From positions 153,414 through 217,413 of the forward strand of contig RFQZ01000001.1 of the NCBI GenBank assembly GCA_009924735.1: a stretch of DNA of 64,000 bases. Reading direction: 5' to 3'. The position numbers and the translations under genes are program-made. Below the pieces are notes generated by a model that did not search any database, was not told the origin of the DNA, and was given only the letters and a program-made list of their open reading frames with translations. Source of the stretch: Flavobacteriia bacterium. GTDB taxonomy: Bacteria > Bacteroidota > Bacteroidia > Flavobacteriales_D > Crocinitomicaceae. Shown here one piece after another: positions 46,471 to 54,556 of the stretch; the stretch's first letter is position 1, and every line of letters starts with the position of its first letter.

Positions 46471-47529
46471 ATGGATAAAATCAGTTTTAAAATATCATTA
46501 CCGATATTTCTTTTCTCCCTTGCGTGCCTCGCGAATTTTCACGCCCAAAAAACAAATAAAGTCCTGATTCTTGGCATCGATGGCTGTCGAGTAGATGCTT
46601 TGGAAAAAGCAAATACGCCGAACCTTGACTCCCTGCGCTCCCATGGCATTTTTTGCAGCACGAGCTGGCATTTGGGAAAGACAAAATCCGGTCCGGGTTG
46701 GTCGAGCATGCTCACCGGCGTGTGGGACCCAAAACACCGCGTTCACGACAATCGCTTTTCTAACCACAACTTCAAACAACATCCTTTTTTCCCTAGTTAC
46801 CTAACCAAAGAAAACCCAGCATTCACCTCTGCCATCATCGTGGGATGGAAATCCCTCTACCACATCTCGTCGAAATTCGGTTGGGGAGAAAGCCATACCG
46901 CAAAAAACGACGACGGATGCTTGTTGAAAACCAACGAAGTACTCCAAAACTCAAACCCCGATGTACTCATGATCCATTTCGACAATGTCGATTTTACTGG
47001 GCATACTTCCGGATTTGAACCCGACAACGAGAAGTACATCCGCGCCATTGAAACGGTGGATGCCCAAATTGGAAAACTGCTTTACGCCTTGAAAAACCGT
47101 CCCGAATACCTCAATGAAAATTGGCTTATTCTTTCAAGTACCGACCACGGAGGTACCGGCCTCAATCATTCTGGAAATTCGGTTGCCGAAAGAAAAATTT
47201 GGTGGTTGGCCTCTTCGCCCTCGTTACCCGTTCTTGAAATTACCGCCACAGACCCAGGCTCTCTTTTCTACCCAGAACTTCCTTTGAAAAGTGAATTACC
47301 TACGCAATATCCCGCCATTGTAGACATCACAGCCACTGCCTTGGACCACTTGCTTCCCGGTGGACTGGATCCTAAAATCCCCTTGGATGGGAAATCTTGG
47401 CTGCACCTCAATCCACCTCAATTTCCTGAAACATGGGGCGCGTTTACGGTCTCAGAAAATGACAATAAAGCTATCTTTACCGGAAAGAACCTTACGATTC
47501 AACAAACAATAGATACCCGAAAAAAATGA
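46471..47529 (+). CDS. Exported alkaline-phosphatase-superfamily hydrolase (phosphodiesterase-like)
   Basis: A 352-aa protein from the ATG at 46471 (a TTG two codons upstream is possible). The signal peptide (residues 1-25, ending NFHAQ) is followed by the superfamily metal-site pattern: Asp37 in ILGIDGCRVDA, likely nucleophile Ser73 in KSGPGWSSMLTG (aligning with the Thr of NPP-type enzymes), HFDNVDFTGHTSG and STDHGG. It is related to NPP-type phosphodiesterases and to phosphonoacetate hydrolase. The genes after it, starting with an ATGA overlap into phnX, suggest it frees or cleaves a phosphonate outside the cytoplasm. Substrate is unproven. Confidence 0.82.
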   Translation: MDKISFKISLPIFLFSLACLANFHAQKTNKVLILGIDGCRVDALEKANTPNLDSLRSHGIFCSTSWHLGKTKSGPGWSSMLTGVWDPKHRVHDNRFSNHNFKQHPFFPSYLTKENPAFTSAIIVGWKSLYHISSKFGWGESHTAKNDDGCLLKTNEVLQNSNPDVLMIHFDNVDFTGHTSGFEPDNEKYIRAIETVDAQIGKLLYALKNRPEYLNENWLILSSTDHGGTGLNHSGNSVAERKIWWLASSPSLPVLEITATDPGSLFYPELPLKSELPTQYPAIVDITATALDHLLPGGLDPKIPLDGKSWLHLNPPQFPETWGAFTVSENDNKAIFTGKNLTIQQTIDTRKK

Positions 47530-48332
47530 AAAAAATTAAAGCAGTAATCTTCGATTGGGCAGGCACAATCATCGATTTTGGATGCATGGCCCCTGTGCAA
47601 GTTTTTGTCGAGGTATTCAATGAATGGGGCGTTGCCATTACCCCAGAAGAAGCACGTACACCGATGGGATTGGCTAAAAAAGACCACCTCATCGCCTTGT
47701 GTAACATGGAAAGAATTCAACAAGAATGGATTGCCACCCACGGTCAAAAACCTACGAAGGAAGAAATTCAGAAAATGTACGACCTGCTCGCCCCAAAAAT
47801 GACCGACCTCGTCAGTGCTTTCGCCAGTCCCATTCCGGGGGTTATAGACCAATTGGCAAAATTAAAAGCCATGAAAATTAAGTTGGGGTCCACCACAGGG
47901 TATGTCACAGAAATGATGGAAAAAATAATTCCGCTCGCACAAGCAGAGGGTTTGAAGCTCGACTCCATTGTGAACTCCTCCGACTGCAAGCAAGGAAGGC
48001 CAAGTCCATTTATGATTTTTCGCAACATGGAAAACCTTGGGATTTACAGCGTAGACGAAGTAATCAAAGTTGGCGATACCGTTGCAGACATCCAAGAAGG
48101 GTTAAATGCCGGGGTTTGGACCATCGGAATCACGACCACGGGCAACGAAGTAGGATTGAACTTGGAAGATTGGCTCTCACTCACTTCCCAAGAAAAGGAA
48201 AACTTGCGAAACAAGGCAGCAGATAAACTGTCTGAAGCCGGCGCACACTTCATCATTCACGACATGCGAGAATTGCCAGAACTGATTGATGAAATCAACT
48301 TAATCCTTGAATCCGAGCAAAATTTAGCCTAA
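47526..48332 (+). CDS. phnX: Phosphonoacetaldehyde hydrolase (phosphonatase)
   Basis: A 268-aa HAD enzyme cleaving the C-P bond of phosphonoacetaldehyde to acetaldehyde and phosphate. FDWAGT provides the nucleophile Asp10 with Ala12 in place of the usual HAD acid; the cap domain has MGLAKKDH with the Schiff-base Lys51; GSTTGYVTEMM and the late VKVGDTVADIQEG match PhnX closely. Length is normal. It overlaps the upstream hydrolase by 4 bp. No transaminase PhnW is nearby; the aldehyde is probably supplied by the FAD enzyme at 50426. Confidence 0.94.
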   Translation: MKKIKAVIFDWAGTIIDFGCMAPVQVFVEVFNEWGVAITPEEARTPMGLAKKDHLIALCNMERIQQEWIATHGQKPTKEEIQKMYDLLAPKMTDLVSAFASPIPGVIDQLAKLKAMKIKLGSTTGYVTEMMEKIIPLAQAEGLKLDSIVNSSDCKQGRPSPFMIFRNMENLGIYSVDEVIKVGDTVADIQEGLNAGVWTIGITTTGNEVGLNLEDWLSLTSQEKENLRNKAADKLSEAGAHFIIHDMRELPELIDEINLILESEQNLA

Positions 48333-48416
48333 ACATGCCTTTGTCGTTATGCTTCTATTAATGAGAGGTTAAGCGCACTTCAATAGATATTTAACGAATA
48401 TCCCCGGTCCCATTTA

Positions 48417-48432
48417 TGTCAATCTCGTTGCT
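48417..48432 (+). promoter_or_regulatory. Weak sigma-54-like site before T9SS protein gene
   Basis: TGTCAATCTCGTTGCT resembles TGGCACG-N4-TTGCW with correct spacing, but the -24 GG is GT. It lies 21 bp before the ATG at 48453 in the only sizeable gap (120 bp) of the operon. Confidence 0.3.
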
Positions 48433-48452
48433 TAGCTTCGTAAAAAACTACC

Positions 48453-49709
48453 ATGAAAAAAGCCATTCTATTTGTATCTATTGTTCTTATTAACCAATAT
48501 ATCGCAATTGCGCAGTGCCAACCTGCTGCTGCCATTACCAACATCTACCAACCTTTGGGTGCTTTACCGCTTCCTACCGATGGACTTTTGAAGCCAAACA
48601 ACTTTTTCGCATATCCAGGTCAAACTTTCAGCCAAGTCATTACCGCTTTAGCGCCACAACAAACCACTGTTGACAATCCAATTGGAATTCCGCCCACCAT
48701 CACCGTTACCTTAAATTGGATTCGCATTACCAGCATCAACAATTTACCGGCTTGGGTTTCTTATCAATGTGGTGGACAATTGGATCCCTTAGACCCATGT
48801 AAAATGGCTTACCCAACTTGGAGTTGTGTCAGCGCCTATGCAAATACTGCAAACGGAAAAGTACCCATGAATGAAGTACCCGGTACCATCTACAGCTTGG
48901 ATGTAATCGTAGATGCCAATGTTTCCGTATTGGGTACTCAATCAAACTACAGTGGAGGAAGCATCAGTCTTTTCATTTTAGACAGCATGACCAACCAGTT
49001 GTCCTTTGATGCCTGTAATGGAGGAACCATATCGGCCAATGCTTCGGGAGGATTCAACGATCCTGGAGCCTTTGTTTACACTTGGAGCAACGGTTCGACT
49101 TCGGAGAATATCTCGAACGTGCAAAACGGATGGTACAGCTGCACAGTGCTCGACCAAGTTACTGGATGGACCGCAACCGACAGCGTATATGTCAGCGGTG
49201 TGAACCCAGCCATTACCATTTCCGATGTAGCGGTTAACCAACCTACCGTAACCAACGATGGCGCAATTTCCGCTTCTGCAGTCGGAGGAACCGGTGCACT
49301 TACGTTCGCTTGGACGGGTCCAAATGGTTTTACAGCACAAGGCGCGTCCATTTCAAACCTCTTTGGTGGGTATTACGTTCTTGTGGTAACCGATTCGACA
49401 GGTTGTACCAAAACCAAAACCTATTACCTCAGCGCATTGGGTTTAACATCCTTGGAATTCACGAAAAAAATCAACTTGTTTCCCAACCCTGCCAAAGGGA
49501 TGTTGAATGTGAAAGGTTTGAAAGAAACGGGGGAAGACGTTACCATCGAAATTTATAGCCTTTCGGGTATTTTGGTGTACAAAACCACCCTTCAAAACCC
49601 ATCAACAAAAATTCAATTGAACTTGCCAAGAATGGATGCCGGAAACTATGAAATCCACATACAACAAGGAGAAACCCTTGCGGTAAAGAGACTGACCATT
49701 GCGGGGTAA
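48453..49709 (+). CDS. T9SS-sorted surface protein with SprB-like repeat
   Basis: A 418-aa exported protein. Signal peptide (residues 1-20, ending AIAQ), an N-domain of ~150 residues with several Cys, then two repeat units (TWSNGSTSENISNVQNGWYSCTV and GGTGALTFAWTGPNGFTAQGASISNLFGGYYVLVVTDSTGCTKT, the second an SprB-type repeat). A type A T9SS sorting domain ends it (LFPNPAKGMLNVKG to KRLTIAG). It interrupts an otherwise enzymatic phosphonate operon, so it may bind the substrate or place partner enzymes at the surface. Function is not known. Confidence 0.82.
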   Translation: MKKAILFVSIVLINQYIAIAQCQPAAAITNIYQPLGALPLPTDGLLKPNNFFAYPGQTFSQVITALAPQQTTVDNPIGIPPTITVTLNWIRITSINNLPAWVSYQCGGQLDPLDPCKMAYPTWSCVSAYANTANGKVPMNEVPGTIYSLDVIVDANVSVLGTQSNYSGGSISLFILDSMTNQLSFDACNGGTISANASGGFNDPGAFVYTWSNGSTSENISNVQNGWYSCTVLDQVTGWTATDSVYVSGVNPAITISDVAVNQPTVTNDGAISASAVGGTGALTFAWTGPNGFTAQGASISNLFGGYYVLVVTDSTGCTKTKTYYLSALGLTSLEFTKKINLFPNPAKGMLNVKGLKETGEDVTIEIYSLSGILVYKTTLQNPSTKIQLNLPRMDAGNYEIHIQQGETLAVKRLTIAG

Positions 49710-49734
49710 ACCAAGATTCTATTAATTTCGCCAC

Positions 49735-50433
49735 ATGCCCTTGCTCATCCCCAAAGAAATTCAGCTTTTCGTACTGGACATGGCCGGTACCACAGTAGAC
49801 GGGACTTTTGCAGTACACGACAGTTTGGTATTGGCTTTTCAAGCAAATGGATTTGACATCAATCGAAGCATTGCAGGAAATGCCATTGCGGTACCCAAAC
49901 CCTTGGGCATTGCAGCCATCCTTTCCCAGCATTTCTCCATAACAAATGCCTCATTGGCCCAAGACATTCACACGCGTTTTCTCTTTCACATGAATGGACA
50001 TTACGAAACCCATCCTGACGTAAAGGAAATGGAAGGCAGTACGGCATTGTTTGAACACTTGAGAAAATGTGGAATTGGCGTGTATTTAGACACAGGTTTC
50101 TCTCGGGTAACCGCGGACGTAATTCTCGAAAGGCTCCAATGGAAAAACAAAATAGACGGTAGCATTTGCAGCGACGAAGTGCTCAATGGCCGTCCGAGTC
50201 CAGACATGGTTTTCGCCGCCATGGAAAAAAACGGCACGCGCGATCCTAAACGTGTGGTAAAAGTGGGAGACACCCCTACGGACATGCAACAGGGAAAAGC
50301 AGCAGGTTGTGGATGGATCATTGGCGTAGACGCGGGAACCTTTCCTAAAGAAGACTTGCTGAGCGCTGGTGCAGACGTAATTGTAAAAAACCCGGGAGAA
50401 ATCATTCCCCTAATCCAAGAAAGACATGTATGA
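49735..50433 (+). CDS. Phosphonatase-like HAD hydrolase (TIGR03351-type)
   Basis: A 232-aa HAD protein, sister to PhnX. VLDMAGTTVD holds the nucleophile Asp15 with Ala17 at the acid position, as in phosphonatases; a cap Lys55 (AVPKPLG) may be the Schiff-base residue. SDEVLNGRPSPDMVFAAME and KVGDTPTDMQQGKAAG match the TIGR03351 branch, known to travel with TIGR03364-type FAD oxidoreductases. That is the case here: the next gene starts inside its end (8-bp overlap). It should cleave a phosphonoaldehyde, possibly hydroxylated; substrate is unproven. Confidence 0.85.
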   Translation: MPLLIPKEIQLFVLDMAGTTVDGTFAVHDSLVLAFQANGFDINRSIAGNAIAVPKPLGIAAILSQHFSITNASLAQDIHTRFLFHMNGHYETHPDVKEMEGSTALFEHLRKCGIGVYLDTGFSRVTADVILERLQWKNKIDGSICSDEVLNGRPSPDMVFAAMEKNGTRDPKRVVKVGDTPTDMQQGKAAGCGWIIGVDAGTFPKEDLLSAGADVIVKNPGEIIPLIQERHV

Positions 50434-51613
50434 TATAGCCCTTATTGGAAGTGGTGTAATGGGCACCTTTCACGCATACCATGCCGCGCTCGCTGGAAAA
50501 AAAGCAGTGGTTTTTGAAAAAGACCTTCAACCCATGGAAGCAAGCGTGCGTAACTTTGGGCAAGTGGTTCCTTCGGGATTCGCACCGGGAAGATGGCATT
50601 TCTACGGACGGTATGCCACCCAACTGTACAAAACCCTGCAGTCTAAATGCGACATTGGCATCCGAAACCATGGATCCATTTACATTGCAAATACACCAGA
50701 TGAAGCACAATTGTTGGGCGAATTGCAATCACAATTTGCAAACGTGGGATACCATGCAACGGAATTTACCAAAGCCCAAATCCTCGAAAAATGGCCTGCA
50801 GTGCAAGCGTCCTATGCCACAAGTGGGATGTACTTCCCACAAGAAGTTTCTTCAGAATCCCGCAGGATGATCCACGGACTTCACGCCTTCTTGAAGGAAA
50901 CCATGGACATTGAATTTAGGTACCGCACCCCGGTTCAAGAACTGAATGACAAAGGTTCTCACGTAGAAATCACCACCAGCCGAGGCGAAAAATTTCAAGC
51001 CGAAAAGGTGATCGTATGCAATGGAAGTGATTTTAAAATGCTCTTTCCCGAAACCTTCGAAACCGCAAACATCGAAGTGGTGAAGTTACTGATGATGGTC
51101 ACCCAGCCCCTCCCAAAAATCCAATTGTCCGGAAACGTATTAACCGGATTAACCATTCGCAGGTATGAGGCCTTTAAAAATTTACCCAGTTTTTCTAAAC
51201 TAGACCCAGCAGCAGTCAACCCCTTGGCTGTAAAAAATGGCATTCATATACTTTTCAAACAAAGGGAAGATGGCAGCATTGTCATCGGAGATTCCCACCA
51301 TTACGCTGATGTGAAAGAGAGTGAAAACCTAGGTTTCGACATAGATGTTGAAGTAGGTGAAATCATCCTTTCCGAAGCAAAGAAAATCATCAACCTTCCC
51401 TCATGGAACTTGGCGCAACAATGGAATGGGTTCTATGCACAGATGAAGGGCGACGAAGAGATTTTTGAAGCCCAACCCTCCCAAAACATCCACATTTCAA
51501 CGGCCATTGGGGGAAAAGGAATGACCGCATCGGCAGGGTATGCAAAAGAACAAATTGAAAAGTTATACAACATCGTCTTCGACGATGCACATTTAACCGA
51601 ACCACAAGCCTAA
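50426..51613 (+). CDS. FAD-dependent aminophosphonate oxidoreductase (TIGR03364-type)
   Basis: A 395-aa glycine-oxidase-like (DAO family) protein. The FAD fold begins at the N-terminus (DIALIGSGVMGTFHAYHAALAG, acidic end VFEKD) and AIGGKGMTASAGYAKEQIEKL closes it. The TIGR03364 family oxidises 2-aminoethylphosphonate or N-methyl forms to phosphonoacetaldehyde, replacing the transaminase PhnW; published work supports this for members of the group. Its gene overlaps the phosphonatase-like gene by 8 bp and is 3 bp before the TonB receptor, so it is within the operon. Confidence 0.86.
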   Translation: MYDIALIGSGVMGTFHAYHAALAGKKAVVFEKDLQPMEASVRNFGQVVPSGFAPGRWHFYGRYATQLYKTLQSKCDIGIRNHGSIYIANTPDEAQLLGELQSQFANVGYHATEFTKAQILEKWPAVQASYATSGMYFPQEVSSESRRMIHGLHAFLKETMDIEFRYRTPVQELNDKGSHVEITTSRGEKFQAEKVIVCNGSDFKMLFPETFETANIEVVKLLMMVTQPLPKIQLSGNVLTGLTIRRYEAFKNLPSFSKLDPAAVNPLAVKNGIHILFKQREDGSIVIGDSHHYADVKESENLGFDIDVEVGEIILSEAKKIINLPSWNLAQQWNGFYAQMKGDEEIFEAQPSQNIHISTAIGGKGMTASAGYAKEQIEKLYNIVFDDAHLTEPQA

Positions 51614-51616
51614 ACC

Positions 51617-54556
51617 ATGAAAATAAGATCGATCTCTTTTTTAATTTTTACCTTGCTAGCTGCCGTTTCTTTGGGACAAAAAGGAAGCGTTGAGGGATAT
51701 GTAAAAGACAACCAAGGACCGCTTCCAGGCATTAAGGTTTACCTTCAAAACACCGAATACAAAGTCGTAACAGATTTAGAGGGACGTTTTTTATTCAGCA
51801 AAATCCCCGCAGGGAAATACACGTTGTCCATCAACGCGGCGGCCTACAACGAATACCAATTCTCCTTCTCCTTGGAGGACCCAGAGCACAAAGTCCTCGG
51901 CCAAATTCAATTGAAGGAAGGTAAGGAAGTTGCGGATGTTGTTTTGATTTACAACACCAAAACCTCAGAACAAAAGGCCTTAAACATGATTAAAAATTCG
52001 CCCGCTGTGGTCACCATCGTTTCGGCGGACATCATTGCAAAATTGCCCAACAAAAATGCATCAGACGTGGTGGCTCGGGTACCCGGTGCATCCATTGTGC
52101 GAAACAAAGGGGAAGGAAGCAACATCTCTTTGCGCGGCACGCCCTTGGATTGGACAGCGACCTTTCTCAACGGTGACAGACTTCCGGTAGCAGACGAAGA
52201 CAATCCGACGCGGTCCTTTGAATTTGAAATCCTTCCTGCAGATATGATTGAATATGTATTCGTATCCAAATCCAGCACCCCAGACATGGAGTCCGACCAA
52301 ATCGGGGGAAGCATCAATTTCATTTCTCGAACGACTGTAAAACAAAAAACTTTTAAATTAAACCTCGCAGGCGGATACAACACCTTGGCACAAAAACCCA
52401 TTGGAACCTTAAACTTCCTTTATGGAAACCTCAGTAAAAATAAAAAATGGAGCTTTCTTGTAAACGGCACCAGTTATGCCCGGTACTATGCCGCAGATGC
52501 GTTCAAAATGATTTACGGAAGCAATTTCAACCACAGCTTAAACAGGTATGAATTAAGAAAATATGAAGGTACACGAATGAATTTATCTGCCAACGGCGCC
52601 GTAGAATACAAACATTCGGATCGTTTCAAAATCGGTACACACCTGATTTACAGCTTCATGCAAGACGATAAATACCAAAAAAGACAGAGTTACAATTGGT
52701 ACGAAGGTTCTGGTCAGCGGATTCGCTTGCAAAACATCCATGGAAAACTCAACCGTCAACTGTTTGGGGGCGATGTTTACACGGAACTGAAAATTTCTCC
52801 GGTGCTAAAAATGAACTTCAAAGTAGCTACCTACGACAATCAATTTTGGTATGGCAATGTACCTTACGCAAAGAACGACCCAAGAAATGGCTATTTTATC
52901 ACAGAGTTTATAAGTCCACTACTTGCCTTCACTGACCAATCCTATGTAAGTTTGTATGGCCAAACCATTGACCCAAATGACCCAGGAGGTTTTCCCGCCA
53001 AATTGATTGGGCCTGATGATCCTTACGGAAATGGCGACAATCCAAATAACATTCAGCCGCAATTTGTGACCATTTTCGGAGGACAAGCCCTTAAAGCAAG
53101 TGATTTCGAATTTTATCAAAGTTATACCGAACGAAACAAAACCCGAGAGCGCGACGCAATCATCACACAACTCGATTTCGAATACAAACCTTCCAGCAAA
53201 TTAACCGTGAAGTGGGGAACGAAATTCCGCAACAAAGTTGGGTACCGTCACATCAGCAAACACGAATGGTTCAAGGATTATTCAATTCCGGGGAACAACA
53301 ACCCCTTCTTGCTGAAAGATTTTGAACATGCGCCCTTCAACACAAATCCTGCAGGCTTCCTTTCCCCACTGGGCGCAAATTACGAAGGACAATTTTTTCC
53401 TTTTTTAAACAGCAACAACCTTTCCTCCTTTTTGATGGATTCCATGTATTTGATGCGAGAAACATTCATGAATAAACTCAACCAAGAATACCGACAATGG
53501 GTGGGATCAAACTACGAATACAATGAAATCCAATCCGGCACCTATGTTATGGCAGACTACACAATAGGAAAACTCTCCATCGTTGGAGGAGCGCGTTTTG
53601 AGTACACAAAGTTTCAGGAAGTTTCAGACACCCTAACCGATGCCTTGGCTTTCGACAGCTTGTCGGGGAGTCAATACAACATTCCAGAGCGAAGGTCGGT
53701 ATCAAGGCATTACCAATTCCTACTCCCTTCGGTGAATTTCACGTACCGATTAAACGAGAAAAACAACCTTCGGGCTGCGTTTTCAGAAGCCATGAAACGT
53801 CCTAATTTTGAACAAACAAAACCTGGTTTCGCAATGATTAAATACAACGATTTGATTTATATCTTTGGGAATCCCAACCTCAAACCCACCTATGCCTTTA
53901 ACTACGACGTTGCCTATGAACACTTCTGGCCGGGCAAAGGAATGTTCTCTTTAGCGGCCTTTTACAAAGATGTTCACGACCACATTTTCACCGTTACCAC
54001 GGCTGACATCGATCCAATATCTGGCATTATGATTAAAAAATATGAAAATGCTTCTAGGTCTAAAGTCTTTGGAATGGAAATGACCCTCATTCGAAAATTC
54101 GATTTCCTTCCAGGCATACTCGGCGGATTGGGGACCAACTCAAACCTCACCCTTTCCGATTCACGCATGAACATTCCGGGGCGACCCAATCAGCAAAAAA
54201 TGACCGAACAAACCCCGTTGATTTACAATGTGGGACTCACCTATGAATACAAAAAATGGAATGCTCGACTGGCCCTGAACTACATTGGAAAACACCTCAA
54301 AGAAGTGAACCTTTCCTCCATCGTTGGGATAGGTTTGTTGCACCTAGACGATGATTTCGATACCTATGTAAATGACATTTACAACCTTGATTTTCAGATT
54401 TCATATGCTTTGAATGACCATGGAAGCATTTACCTAGAAGGCATGAACCTCTTGAATGCGCCCGAACGAAAATACATTGGAAAGGAATGGAGAAACTTGC
54501 GAACTGAATACTATGGAATGCGATTCCAAGCTGGCATTAGACTCGATTTACAATGA
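51617..54556 (+). CDS. TonB-dependent receptor 1
   Basis: A 979-aa outer-membrane receptor. Signal peptide (1-20, ending VSLGQ), a carboxypeptidase-regulatory-like domain (~21-105), a plug domain (LPNKNASDVVARVPGASIVRNKGEG, RGTPLDWTATFLNGDRLPVAD) and a beta-barrel with C-terminal aromatic strand (GMRFQAGIRLDLQ). It belongs to the TonB-Xanth-Caul-like group and has no SusD partner. It is closely similar to the following receptor. In this operon it most likely takes up the phosphonate or its precursor using TonB energy. Confidence 0.88.
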   Translation: MKIRSISFLIFTLLAAVSLGQKGSVEGYVKDNQGPLPGIKVYLQNTEYKVVTDLEGRFLFSKIPAGKYTLSINAAAYNEYQFSFSLEDPEHKVLGQIQLKEGKEVADVVLIYNTKTSEQKALNMIKNSPAVVTIVSADIIAKLPNKNASDVVARVPGASIVRNKGEGSNISLRGTPLDWTATFLNGDRLPVADEDNPTRSFEFEILPADMIEYVFVSKSSTPDMESDQIGGSINFISRTTVKQKTFKLNLAGGYNTLAQKPIGTLNFLYGNLSKNKKWSFLVNGTSYARYYAADAFKMIYGSNFNHSLNRYELRKYEGTRMNLSANGAVEYKHSDRFKIGTHLIYSFMQDDKYQKRQSYNWYEGSGQRIRLQNIHGKLNRQLFGGDVYTELKISPVLKMNFKVATYDNQFWYGNVPYAKNDPRNGYFITEFISPLLAFTDQSYVSLYGQTIDPNDPGGFPAKLIGPDDPYGNGDNPNNIQPQFVTIFGGQALKASDFEFYQSYTERNKTRERDAIITQLDFEYKPSSKLTVKWGTKFRNKVGYRHISKHEWFKDYSIPGNNNPFLLKDFEHAPFNTNPAGFLSPLGANYEGQFFPFLNSNNLSSFLMDSMYLMRETFMNKLNQEYRQWVGSNYEYNEIQSGTYVMADYTIGKLSIVGGARFEYTKFQEVSDTLTDALAFDSLSGSQYNIPERRSVSRHYQFLLPSVNFTYRLNEKNNLRAAFSEAMKRPNFEQTKPGFAMIKYNDLIYIFGNPNLKPTYAFNYDVAYEHFWPGKGMFSLAAFYKDVHDHIFTVTTADIDPISGIMIKKYENASRSKVFGMEMTLIRKFDFLPGILGGLGTNSNLTLSDSRMNIPGRPNQQKMTEQTPLIYNVGLTYEYKKWNARLALNYIGKHLKEVNLSSIVGIGLLHLDDDFDTYVNDIYNLDFQISYALNDHGSIYLEGMNLLNAPERKYIGKEWRNLRTEYYGMRFQAGIRLDLQ

